From positions 124,001-188,000 of the forward strand of contig NZ_QGDB01000002.1 of NCBI RefSeq assembly GCF_003149535.1: a stretch of 64,000 bases of DNA, given 5' to 3'. Position 1 is the stretch's first letter, and the number at the start of each line of letters is the position of its first letter. The notes under the pieces are model-generated. The model worked only from the letters and a program-made list of their open reading frames with translations, was not told where the DNA came from and did no database searches. Positions 30,173 to 38,202 of this stretch are shown piece by piece. The position numbers and the translations under genes are program-made. Origin of the DNA: Falsochrobactrum shanghaiense (GTDB lineage Bacteria > Pseudomonadota > Alphaproteobacteria > Rhizobiales > Rhizobiaceae).

Positions 30173-30949
30173 CTACGCCTTGACTTTTCGGGCAGCGCGC
30201 TCCGCAAAGAATTTCTCCATCATTGCCTGCGGTTCGCCCGACGCATAGGCTTCGGTCTGTATGCGAATTCCTGCCCGCATGGCCTCGTCAAAACCCTGCT
30301 GGGTGACTTCGGCGATGCGTTGACGGTTAAGACGCATGGCGCCGACCGGCTTGGAGGCCAGCAGATTGGCCAGATCGAGCGCTTCCTGCTGCACCTTTTC
30401 CTGATCGACCAGTCGTGAAATCAACCCGAAGGAATAGGCCTCGTCAGCGCCCAGCATGCGGCCGGTCAGGGTCAGGTCGATGGCGCGCGCCAATCCGACG
30501 ATCTCACGCATGATCCAGTTTCCGGTAACGGTCGGAATGCCTGAATTGATTTCCGGCTGGCCCATTGAAACGCCCGGATGAGCTACGCGCAGATCGCACA
30601 GCAAGGCTATCTGGAAAGCAGACCCGGCGGCAACCCCGTTCAGAGCAGCGATGATTGGCTTGGAAGAATTGCGAAACAGCGAATAAAGGACGTTCCATTC
30701 ATCCATCCACCCCTCGGCGCTGGAGGAATCGAAGGTTTTGGTTTCACTCAGGTCCTGACCCGCACCAAAAGCGCGATCACCCGCTCCCGTCAGAATCACT
30801 GCGCGAACCGAAGTGTCGCGCTCCGCGTCCTTCAAGGCTTCGATGAGCTGGTCACGCATGGATTTATTCCATGCATTGAGTTTTTCAGGACGGTTCAGGG
30901 TGATCCGGCGAACAGCCCCGATGGTTTCTGTGAGAATAAACGCGCTCAC
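30173..30949 (-). CDS. Enoyl-CoA hydratase/isomerase (crotonase) family protein
   Basis: 258-residue crotonase-fold enzyme, first gene of the leftward catabolic operon. GTG start with GGAG at proper spacing. The oxyanion-hole segments are visible (D-R-A-F-G-A-G-Q-D-L-S near residue 63 and N-G-V-A-A-G-S-A near 108). Of the two glutamates used by true hydratases, the second is kept (Q-P-E-I) but the first position is Gln (A-F-Q-I-A-L-L-C-D). The reaction may therefore be isomerisation, hydrolysis or a variant hydration. A CoA ligase in the same operon can supply its substrate. Confidence 0.85.
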   Translation of the reverse strand: MSAFILTETIGAVRRITLNRPEKLNAWNKSMRDQLIEALKDAERDTSVRAVILTGAGDRAFGAGQDLSETKTFDSSSAEGWMDEWNVLYSLFRNSSKPIIAALNGVAAGSAFQIALLCDLRVAHPGVSMGQPEINSGIPTVTGNWIMREIVGLARAIDLTLTGRMLGADEAYSFGLISRLVDQEKVQQEALDLANLLASKPVGAMRLNRQRIAEVTQQGFDEAMRAGIRIQTEAYASGEPQAMMEKFFAERAARKVKA

Positions 30950-30960
30950 TTTAATCTCCG

Positions 30961-30978
30961 TTATTGCAATGTGATAAT
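30961..30978. promoter_or_regulatory. Putative operator A of the opine-like regulon
   Basis: TTATTGCA-ATGT-GATAAT, an imperfect palindrome (TTAT...ATAA arms) beginning 12 bases upstream of the crotonase GTG start. The same spaced motif occurs at 32059-32076 before the other operon. Confidence 0.6.
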
Positions 30979-31207
30979 TCTTATTTTATAGAAACAAGGA
31001 AACTTGGCGACGTCAAGGAAAAGTTCGGACTTCTCCAATTTTTCGGCAAAGCGAATTACATGAACGGCAGCAATCATTCTAAGTCGGCAATAGTGACAGT
31101 GCTTATGATTCTGGCGTATCCCTGCAGCGCGATGCGGCTTGTCATGCCGGCGGGTATCTGGAATGGGTTAACGTTTGCAATCCTGACGATTGAGAGTCGG
31201 AGATAGG

Positions 31208-31990
31208 ATGACAGTAATGAAGGCTACCAAGAAAAAATCAGATCCCTTGATGGTGCAATCTGTTGCAAAAGCATTCCATATTCTTCAGTCGTTCGATCGT
31301 TACAACCCGGCCATGACGCTCTCGCAACTGGCGCAGAAAGCGGATGTCGACATCAGCACCGCGCAGCGTTTCACCCATACGTTGCAACAGCTTGGCTATC
31401 TCAATAAAAACCCGTTCAACCGCCAGTACGAACTGTCGATCAAGGCGCTGGATCTGGCATATCACTTCACGCGAAGCTCGCGGCTGGTAGACCGCGCCAT
31501 GCCCATTCTCCAGCATCTTAGCAAGCAAACCGAAGAAACTGTGAACCTGACGGTCCTCGATGGGCACGAGATCGTATTCGTAACGCGCTTTCTCAGCCGC
31601 CATCTTCTTAATACTGACGTTATCGTGGGTTCACGCTTGCCGGCATTCTGCACCGCGCCGGGGCGGGCAACGCTTTCCCGTCTGCCCAGAGAGCGGGTTC
31701 TTGAAATACTCGCGGCGTCGGAACTGCGCAGCTATACGCGTGATACGCCAACGGACCCCGAGCGTATTCTGGCAATGATCGCGGAAACGCGCGCTGCGGG
31801 TTTTGCGACGGCTTATGAAGAAATCTATCATGCGGATGCGTCAATCGCCGCCCCGATCGTCGGGCCGAATGGCGATGTGGTCGCTGCTGTCAGCGTCGCT
31901 GTCACGCTGGCGCGCTACAAGCGCGAAGATGTGCCCGAGCGTTTCGCCAACCTGGTGATCGCCGCCGCTCATTCCATATCCGTCGGCTAA
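31208..31990 (+). CDS. IclR-family transcriptional regulator of the opine-like operons
   Basis: About 260 residues from the ATG at 31208 (AGAGTCGGAGATAGG upstream); ATG 31217 is an alternative. N-terminal winged helix (residues 13-75, with M-T-L-S-Q-L-A-Q-K-A-D-V-D-I-S-T-A-Q-R as the helix-turn-helix) and a C-terminal ligand-binding domain ending near 250. It stands between the leftward importer/CoA operon and the rightward oxidase operon, and is the natural candidate for the protein binding the two shared motifs. The effector is unknown, presumably the pathway substrate. Confidence 0.9.
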   Translation: MTVMKATKKKSDPLMVQSVAKAFHILQSFDRYNPAMTLSQLAQKADVDISTAQRFTHTLQQLGYLNKNPFNRQYELSIKALDLAYHFTRSSRLVDRAMPILQHLSKQTEETVNLTVLDGHEIVFVTRFLSRHLLNTDVIVGSRLPAFCTAPGRATLSRLPRERVLEILAASELRSYTRDTPTDPERILAMIAETRAAGFATAYEEIYHADASIAAPIVGPNGDVVAAVSVAVTLARYKREDVPERFANLVIAAAHSISVG

Positions 31991-32015
31991 ATCGATCGGC
32001 TTTCATGCATTTTAA

Positions 32016-32044
32016 TTGACAAGGGCGGGAACTTGCCTTTACCT
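32016..32044 (+). promoter_or_regulatory. Putative promoter of the oxidase operon
   Basis: Consensus -35 TTGACA at 32016-32021 and a weak -10 (TTACCT, 32039-32044) at 17-base spacing. The shared motif lies just downstream (32059-32076), where a bound repressor could block the polymerase. Confidence 0.45.
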
Positions 32045-32058
32045 TTATTCAATAGCAA

Positions 32059-32076
32059 TTATTGCATTTCGATAAT
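32059..32076. promoter_or_regulatory. Putative operator B of the opine-like regulon
   Basis: TTATTGCA-TTTC-GATAAT, matching the site at 30961-30978 at all 14 fixed positions. It ends 14 bases before the ATG of the 2Fe-2S subunit gene and overlaps a second small palindrome (GCAAT-T-ATTGC, 32055-32065). Confidence 0.6.
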
Positions 32077-32090
32077 GAGGGTGCAAACCC

Positions 32091-32396
32091 ATGCGCGTAA
32101 ACCAGTTTCTCCCTTTGCGAACCGATAAAAAGCCGGGCCTTGTCATCTATTTTGACGGCGCCCCCATCCATGCATGGCATGGAGAAACGGTGATCTCCGC
32201 TTTGCTGCGGCATCAGCACCACCTGTCATATTCGGAATTCGACGGGGCTGCGCGGGCGGGCTTTTGCCTTATGGGTGCCTGTCAGGATTGCTCGGTCTGG
32301 ACGGATGAGGGCAGGCGTTTGCGCGCTTGCCGTACCCCGGTGGAAGACAATCAGCGGCTATTGAGCCGCGCGCCGATGCATGGTTTTCACCCATGA
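32091..32396 (+). CDS. 2Fe-2S ferredoxin-like subunit of dye-linked dehydrogenase (HcnA/LhpF type)
   Basis: 101-residue electron-transfer subunit. Cys59, Cys64, Cys67 and Cys80 give the plant-ferredoxin pattern C-x4-C-x2-C-x12-C for one 2Fe-2S cluster. Its size matches the small subunit of hydrogen cyanide synthase, opine oxidase-like and D-hydroxyproline dehydrogenase complexes. First gene of the rightward operon; its stop overlaps the next start (ATGA). Confidence 0.88.
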   Translation: MRVNQFLPLRTDKKPGLVIYFDGAPIHAWHGETVISALLRHQHHLSYSEFDGAARAGFCLMGACQDCSVWTDEGRRLRACRTPVEDNQRLLSRAPMHGFHP

Positions 32397-33808
32397 CAGG
32401 CAATGGTTCCAGCACTTTGCGCCCTGTTATCATTGGCGCAGGGCCTGCGGGGCTTGCCGCGGCTCAAGCCTTCGTTGAAGCAGGAATCCGGCCTGTTGTG
32501 CTGGAGGAAACGAATTTTGCCGGGGGACAGGGAACGCGCCGGCTTAATCCGGCAATCGAAGAACTCGGCAGTACAATTTTTGGCCGCAAGGCTTACGAAC
32601 ACGCTCTGGCGCGGCAGAAACAGGAAGATGCAGTTCTGGCGCAATGCGACTATCGGTCCAATACTCTCGCATGGGGAATATATGACGGCACCATTTCCAC
32701 CCTGTCAGACGGGCGGCACGATGAAATAGCCTATGAGCAATTGCTCGTGGCAATTGGCGCGACCGACCGGATAATGGCCGTAGAGGGTTGGCAATTGAGC
32801 GGAGTCTACTCCCTCGGCGGGGCGCAAGTGGCCCTTAAAACGCATGCGAGCAGTATCGGCAGAAAGCTCGTATTTGCCGGTTCGTCTCCATTGCTTTATC
32901 TGGCCGCGGCGCAATATGCCCGTCTGGGTTTCACGGACATCACCATTCTTGACACGACGCCGGCAGGCAAAAAATATCGCGCGGCTTTCGCGATGGCCCG
33001 CTATTCTCTGAAAACCCTTCTGGAAGGCATGGGGCTCATTCGTGAGCTTCGCGCTTTCGGCGTCAGGATCAGGCAGGGTGCCCGGCTGATCCGCTTTGAG
33101 GGCGATCAGCGCGTGCGCTCGGTGGCCTATCTGGAAAAAGGGGCCAAACGGCAGTCGATCGAATGTGACGCCGTAGCCTTTGGGTTTGGGCTGAGGCCGG
33201 AAATACAGCTCGCCGAACTGGCGGGCGCCAGACTGGGCTTCAGTAATGAGTTTCGCCAATGGTTTCCCCTGATCGATGATGATGGGCGCGCGGGCGCAAA
33301 TCTCTGGCTTGCCGGGGACAGCGCCGCCATAGGAGGGGCCGATGCAGCCGCCGCGTCGGGCCGTTTGGCGGCATTGGCCATGCTGGGCCAGCACGGCAAA
33401 CCGATCGATCACAGGGAGGTTGCGCGGCTGCGCGCGCGAGTGAAGAGGCTGCGGAATTTCCAGAAGGCGATGGCCAAAGCTTTCCTCTGGCCGGGTGAGG
33501 AGGCACGCCATATCAGCGACGAAACCTATGTTTGCCGTTGCGAACGCGTCACGGCCGGAGAAATCCGGCAGGCTATCGGCTCTGTGGTCGCGCATACGGA
33601 TGTGAACCGCATCAAGGCTATAACGCGTTGCGGCATGGGGCGTTGCCAGGGCCGCTTTTGCAGCCAGACCCTGCAAGAGATTGCAATCTCGCTCTCTGGG
33701 AAAGAACCGGACGCAGCTGGATGGCTGCGCGCGCAGGCGCCGTTCCGCCCTGTTCCAGTAAGCGGTGACGCCGGGTTCCTCAACCAAGGGGAACGAGACG
33801 GTGCATAA
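32393..33808 (+). CDS. FAD/NAD(P) oxidoreductase subunit with C-terminal 2Fe-2S domain (HcnB/OoxA/LhpE type)
   Basis: 471-residue flavoprotein subunit. Start ATG 32393 overlaps the previous stop. FAD motif I-I-G-A-G-P-A-G-L-A-A-A near residue 12, then a pyridine-nucleotide-disulfide-reductase fold with F-G-F-G-L-R-P-E and A-G-D near 310. It ends in a BFD-like iron-sulfur module (C-R-C-E-R-V-T near residue 382 and C-G-M-G-R-C-Q-G-R-F-C near 413). In octopine/nopaline oxidases and D-hydroxyproline dehydrogenase this subunit partners a DAO-fold subunit, which is the next gene. Confidence 0.9.
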   Translation: MTGNGSSTLRPVIIGAGPAGLAAAQAFVEAGIRPVVLEETNFAGGQGTRRLNPAIEELGSTIFGRKAYEHALARQKQEDAVLAQCDYRSNTLAWGIYDGTISTLSDGRHDEIAYEQLLVAIGATDRIMAVEGWQLSGVYSLGGAQVALKTHASSIGRKLVFAGSSPLLYLAAAQYARLGFTDITILDTTPAGKKYRAAFAMARYSLKTLLEGMGLIRELRAFGVRIRQGARLIRFEGDQRVRSVAYLEKGAKRQSIECDAVAFGFGLRPEIQLAELAGARLGFSNEFRQWFPLIDDDGRAGANLWLAGDSAAIGGADAAAASGRLAALAMLGQHGKPIDHREVARLRARVKRLRNFQKAMAKAFLWPGEEARHISDETYVCRCERVTAGEIRQAIGSVVAHTDVNRIKAITRCGMGRCQGRFCSQTLQEIAISLSGKEPDAAGWLRAQAPFRPVPVSGDAGFLNQGERDGA

Positions 33809-34982
33809 GAAACATGATGCCATTATTGTCGGTGGCGGGTTGTTCGGCGTTTCAACAGCCTATTTTCTGGCCAAGGCGGGCTGGAGCGTATTGCTGATCG
33901 ATCGCGGCTTTATTGGTGCAGCGTCCAGTGGAGCAAATTTTGGCGGGTTGCGCTTGCAGGGCCGTGCGCTTGAGCAATATCCGCTCTCATTGCTCGCACA
34001 GCAATATTGGGAGAGGTTTCAGGAGGAATTCGGCTCTCCTTGCGAATATGAACGCAATGGCATGATTTACTTTGCCCATAGCGACAAAGGACGCGAAAAG
34101 CTTCTGCATTACGCAGAAAATTCCCGCCAATGCGGACTTGCAATCAATCTTTGGGAAGGTGAGGAATTGCGAAAGAACCTTCCCTGGCTGAGCGGGGATG
34201 GCATCATCGCATCCTATTCCCCGGCCTGTGCGGTTGCCAATCCCCGGCTTGCCACCCCGGCCATAGCCCGCGCATTCAAAAGGCTGGGCGGTTCCATTCT
34301 CGAAAATTGTGTCATCGAACAATTCCGGAAGGACGGGGATGGTTTCGTGCTGACAAGCGCGGACGGGCAGGAATTCATGGCCGCGACCCTCATTAATGCG
34401 GCTGGAGGTTGGGCGGACAGCATAGCCGAAACGTTCGGTGAGACGGTCCCTTTGCTACGGGCCGGTCCGCCGCAATTCGTTACCGAGCCTCTTCCCTATG
34501 TTCTCAAGCCGTCCATCTATACGATTGAAGGAGATCTGATCATCCGGCAGATTTCCCGCGGAAACTTCATTTTCGCCGGCTACCCCCGCACGATGTCCAA
34601 TGAAGATGGCAGGCACACATTCGTTCCCCCGGCCAAAACACGCAATGGCATGCAGGCAATCGGTCGTTATATCCCTGCCTTGAAACATGCCGAGGTCATT
34701 CGCGTGTGGTCCGGCGTTGAAGCCTATCTGCCAGACATGCTTCCCGTCATCGGTGCATCGCAAACCACCCCCGGCCTGTTTCATGCCTTTGGCGGCAGCG
34801 GCGGGGGCTTTCAGGTGGGGCCAGCCGTGGGTCTTTGCCTCAGCAATATAATATTGGGACGACCCAATGATGTGCCTATGGAACCATACGGCATTGGTCG
34901 GTTCAGGTCTCAAATCAAGACAAGCGATAAGCTGAAACTGGAATTCGATGCGGCCCGGCCCACCCAACGGCGGCATCTGTAA
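33801..34982 (+). CDS. DAO-fold FAD oxidoreductase subunit (HcnC/OoxB/LhpB type)
   Basis: 393 residues from GTG 33801, which follows AAGGGGAACG and overlaps the upstream gene by 8 bases; an earlier in-frame codon would give an unnatural N-terminus. The N-terminal FAD motif A-I-I-V-G-G-G-L-F-G-V-S-T-A and the C-terminal F-G-G-S-G-G-G-F block place it in the glycine/D-amino-acid oxidase superfamily. With the two preceding genes it should form a membrane-associated heteromeric dehydrogenase that oxidises a secondary amine (an opine-type or proline-type compound) and feeds the respiratory chain. Confidence 0.88.
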   Translation: MHKKHDAIIVGGGLFGVSTAYFLAKAGWSVLLIDRGFIGAASSGANFGGLRLQGRALEQYPLSLLAQQYWERFQEEFGSPCEYERNGMIYFAHSDKGREKLLHYAENSRQCGLAINLWEGEELRKNLPWLSGDGIIASYSPACAVANPRLATPAIARAFKRLGGSILENCVIEQFRKDGDGFVLTSADGQEFMAATLINAAGGWADSIAETFGETVPLLRAGPPQFVTEPLPYVLKPSIYTIEGDLIIRQISRGNFIFAGYPRTMSNEDGRHTFVPPAKTRNGMQAIGRYIPALKHAEVIRVWSGVEAYLPDMLPVIGASQTTPGLFHAFGGSGGGFQVGPAVGLCLSNIILGRPNDVPMEPYGIGRFRSQIKTSDKLKLEFDAARPTQRRHL

Positions 34983-34994
34983 GAGGAAAACGGG

Positions 34995-36293
34995 ATGGTG
35001 CTGGCGAAGCGGGATGCCACCAAGAATCGACAGGCAATATGTGTCGTCGGAGGAGGGCTGGTAGGGCTGTTCACCGCGCTCGCTCTTCAGGAGCGGGGCA
35101 AGAATGTCGTTTTGCTGGAACATGCAGAGATCGGCGGTCGGCAGGCAGCATCATTTGGCAATGGCTGCTGGATCAATCCCGGAGCGATCATGCCGATGTC
35201 ATTACCGGGTCTTTTGTGGCAGGTGCCCGGTTTCCTGCTCAACCCGAATGGTCCTTTCACCATTCGATGGAGGCATCTTCCATCATTGGCGGGATGGCTC
35301 CTGCGTTTTTTATGGGCCGGGCGAAGCTGGGAACAGGTAGAAAAGCAGATCAGGCAACGCCTTCCCCTGCTGGATAATCCGGTCAGTCATTATCAAGCGC
35401 GCGCGCAACAGGCCGGTGTTCCTGAACTGATTTTGCCGACGGGCACGATGTATGTCTATCGCAGTCGCAAGGAACTGGATGCCGATGCCCGAAGCTGGGA
35501 ACTGCGAAGAAAAAACGGCATCAAGGTTCGCCTTCTTGAAGCGGATGAATTGAGAAAACGTGAGCCGGAACTCTCGCCTGCCTATCAATACGGCATGATG
35601 ATCGAGGAGGCGGCTACATTGGCCGACCCTTCGGCGTTTTGTCAGGCTCTGGGGCAATTGTTCACGTCGCGCGGCGGAGAAATCATTCAAGCCGGAGCAA
35701 CGGGCTTCATCCTCGATGACGGGAAACTCGTGGCTGTCCGGTCAGATCAGGGGGAAATATACTGTAATCAGGCCGTGGTGGCGGCGGGTGCATGGTCCAA
35801 GGCACTTGCAGCGAAACTCGGTGATCGTGTTCCTCTCATATCGGAGCGCGGTTATCATGTCACGATCAGCGATCCGGGCTTTCGCATCAATCATGGATTG
35901 ATGGATGCCGATGGCAAGATGGCAATCGTCATGACCTCGACCGGACTGCGATTTGCCGGACAGGTCGAACTGGCCAGCCTGACGGCGCCGCCGCGATGGA
36001 AGCGTGCGCGCATTCAGCTGAAATATGCGAAAAGACTGTTCCCGCCGCTCCGGCAGGGCGTCGAGCTTGAGAGAGCTGCGTATGATCTATGGATGGGGCA
36101 TCGTCCGTCGACGCCCGACAGCCTGCCGGTCATAAGCCGTTCCAATGCTTCGCCCGATATTGTCTATGCTTTCGGCCACGGCCATACGGGTGTTTCCATG
36201 GCGCCTGCAACCGCTAAACTGGTTGGGCAATTGCTTTGCGACGATCCTGAGAGCGATCATCAGGCTCGTGCTTTTTCCATAAAGAGATTTTGA
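34995..36293 (+). CDS. DadA-like D-amino acid dehydrogenase
   Basis: 432-residue FAD enzyme. FAD motif C-V-V-G-G-G-L-V-G-L-F-T-A at residues 15-27, E-H-A-E-I-G-G-R-Q, then the DadA-type block A-S-F-G-N-G-C-W-I-N-P-G near 54 and a C-terminal W-M-G-H-R-P-S-T-P-D-S-L-P-V-I with G-H-G-H-T-G-V-S-M-A-P. Length equals that of DadA. It is a second amine-oxidising enzyme in the same operon, perhaps acting on the D-amino acid set free by the first. Its end overlaps the next gene. Confidence 0.88.
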   Translation: MVLAKRDATKNRQAICVVGGGLVGLFTALALQERGKNVVLLEHAEIGGRQAASFGNGCWINPGAIMPMSLPGLLWQVPGFLLNPNGPFTIRWRHLPSLAGWLLRFLWAGRSWEQVEKQIRQRLPLLDNPVSHYQARAQQAGVPELILPTGTMYVYRSRKELDADARSWELRRKNGIKVRLLEADELRKREPELSPAYQYGMMIEEAATLADPSAFCQALGQLFTSRGGEIIQAGATGFILDDGKLVAVRSDQGEIYCNQAVVAAGAWSKALAAKLGDRVPLISERGYHVTISDPGFRINHGLMDADGKMAIVMTSTGLRFAGQVELASLTAPPRWKRARIQLKYAKRLFPPLRQGVELERAAYDLWMGHRPSTPDSLPVISRSNASPDIVYAFGHGHTGVSMAPATAKLVGQLLCDDPESDHQARAFSIKRF

Positions 36294-37264
36294 TGTCGAC
36301 GGATCTTCTCTATCTTTCACGCGCGGATGTCGAATGTCTCGTTCCTTCGAGAAGCAGCCTGCGCGCCGCTCTGGCCGAAGCCGTACGCCAGACGGCGTCC
36401 GGGCGGCTGAAATTCCTGCCCAAGTCTACTCTCACCTATGCAACCGGCCATAGTTTCCAGTCGATGCCCGCGCTTCTCGACAAGGGCGAAGCTACGGGGT
36501 TCGCCACGGTTAAATGGGTTTCCGTCGTGCCGGCCAGGGCTCATTCCAGCCTTGATAATATACATTCGATCATATGCGTTAACGATCTGCACACGGGACA
36601 GCCATTGGCCCTCATGGATGGCAATTACATCACCCTCGTCAGAACGGCTGCGCTTTCCGCACTTGCAGCGGAGCATATGCTCGATGGCGAACCTGCGGCA
36701 CTCGGCTTTATCGGCTGCGGCCAGCAGGCGGCGGAGCATTTATCGGCCTTTCATGACCTTTATCCTTCTCTGCGGCATGTGATCTGTTTTAGCCGCAGCG
36801 AACAATCGGCGCAGAAGCTTGCAGCTTCCGCCGAGGCGCTTTCCCTGAAATCGCAGATCACAAAATCGCCGGAATACGTGCTGCAACACAGCGATATAAT
36901 CATCAGTACCGTTCCTGCCGCTCCGGGTCTTGCTCCCTTTCTCGATGCAGGAATCATGAAAGATGATGCATTGGCGATCATGGTTGATCTGGGCCGCAGC
37001 TGGGTTCCCGAAGGTTTTGCGGCTTTCGCGCATATCGCCACGGATAGTCTGGAGCAAAGCGTGCGGCCCTATGACAATCAGGGCAATGAGCTGCAAACGG
37101 CCAGAGCGCAGATGGATTTGGAAACCCTTGTGGAACAGCCGCTGAAAGAGCCGGGCAAGAAGGCATTTTTCTTCAAGGGAATCGCTTCCGCTGATCTCGC
37201 CATTGCCGCCCTTGTCTATCAAAATGCGCTGGAGGAGAAAAAAGGCCATCGCCTTCCACGCTGA
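36293..37264 (+). CDS. Ornithine cyclodeaminase / mu-crystallin family protein
   Basis: 323 residues from ATG 36293, which overlaps the previous stop codon. Family features: K-F-L-P-K-S-T-L near residue 43, G-F-A-T-V-K-W near 72, L-M-D-G-N-Y-I-T-L-V-R-T-A-A near 108, and a Rossmann segment L-G-F-I-G-C-G-Q-Q-A near 142. Members are ornithine cyclodeaminases, ketimine or pyrroline-2-carboxylate reductases and opine-type dehydrogenases. Together with the upstream oxidases, reduction of a cyclic imine is the most natural role. Last gene of the operon. Confidence 0.88.
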   Translation: MSTDLLYLSRADVECLVPSRSSLRAALAEAVRQTASGRLKFLPKSTLTYATGHSFQSMPALLDKGEATGFATVKWVSVVPARAHSSLDNIHSIICVNDLHTGQPLALMDGNYITLVRTAALSALAAEHMLDGEPAALGFIGCGQQAAEHLSAFHDLYPSLRHVICFSRSEQSAQKLAASAEALSLKSQITKSPEYVLQHSDIIISTVPAAPGLAPFLDAGIMKDDALAIMVDLGRSWVPEGFAAFAHIATDSLEQSVRPYDNQGNELQTARAQMDLETLVEQPLKEPGKKAFFFKGIASADLAIAALVYQNALEEKKGHRLPR

Positions 37265-37373
37265 TGGCCGCGCTTTTATCGAGGCAGCGCCCCTACAGGC
37301 GAGCAGACATAATATGCGTTGAATTGTTGCGATCCGCTTATTAGATCATCTAACGGCGTAGGTACGCCTGGAG

Positions 37374-38096
37374 ATGAGGTTGTTTCGAATATCAAAAAAC
37401 GTATGGAAGCGAACGATTGCGGTAGCCCTGATCGCAGCATTCCTGTCGATCTCGTTTTCCGTGGGCGTCCGTCTCGTCGTCGGCGCGGAAGCGGACCGTA
37501 TCACTGATTTCACGCGATTGGCGCTGCCGTTTCTTATCGCGATTCCATTGGGGCTTTTCTGGTTTTCTTATCTGGAAAAAATCGAGGAGTCCTATCGAAA
37601 GGCCGTGAAACGGGCGAGCGAACTCGCACGCATCGCGAGCGTCGATCCCTTGACCGGCGTTCTCAACCGGCGCAGTTTCATCGAACAGTTTGAAGCGGCG
37701 TCCGGGGCTGGCGTCAAAGGCTGGCTTTTGATCGCCGACATCGATTACCTCAAGAACGTCAATGACCAGTACGGGCATCTGGCCGGAGACGCTGCCGTTA
37801 TTGCGATAGCGCAGGCGCTGGTTCAGGAACTGCCGCCCGATAGTCTGATCGCGCGCATCGGCGGCGATGAATTTTGTGCCTTCGTGCCGAAAGCATCATG
37901 CAGCAATCTGGATGCCGTCGTCGATAATATCAATGTGTCGGCTACCGCCATCTTGCGCAAGACGAGACCTGAAATCACACTACCCGTAACGGCTTCTATC
38001 GGCAGTTTTAGCTGCAAACCCAATCAGACATTCGAAGAAATCCTTTCGTCTGCCGATGAGAAGCTTTACCGGAAGAAAAGGGCGCGGGTGCAATAG
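37374..38096 (+). CDS. Small membrane diguanylate cyclase (GGDEF)
   Basis: 240 residues: two membrane helices (about 14-36 and 47-64), a short coiled linker, and a GGDEF domain from about 82 (D-P-L-T-G-V-L-N-R-R-S; signature R-I-G-G-D-E-F). Predicted to make cyclic di-GMP; no RxxD product-inhibition site is seen before the signature. GGAG lies directly before the ATG, closer than usual. First of three GGDEF genes in a row. Confidence 0.85.
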   Translation: MRLFRISKNVWKRTIAVALIAAFLSISFSVGVRLVVGAEADRITDFTRLALPFLIAIPLGLFWFSYLEKIEESYRKAVKRASELARIASVDPLTGVLNRRSFIEQFEAASGAGVKGWLLIADIDYLKNVNDQYGHLAGDAAVIAIAQALVQELPPDSLIARIGGDEFCAFVPKASCSNLDAVVDNINVSATAILRKTRPEITLPVTASIGSFSCKPNQTFEEILSSADEKLYRKKRARVQ

Positions 38097-38202
38097 GCCT
38101 GCGTAAAGGAACCATCGGCGAACGATTGACCCCGGCAGGCGTTAATGCCAAAGCGGGTCTGCCTGCCTCAATGGTTCACATAATTCTGCTCTGGAAGACA
38201 TC

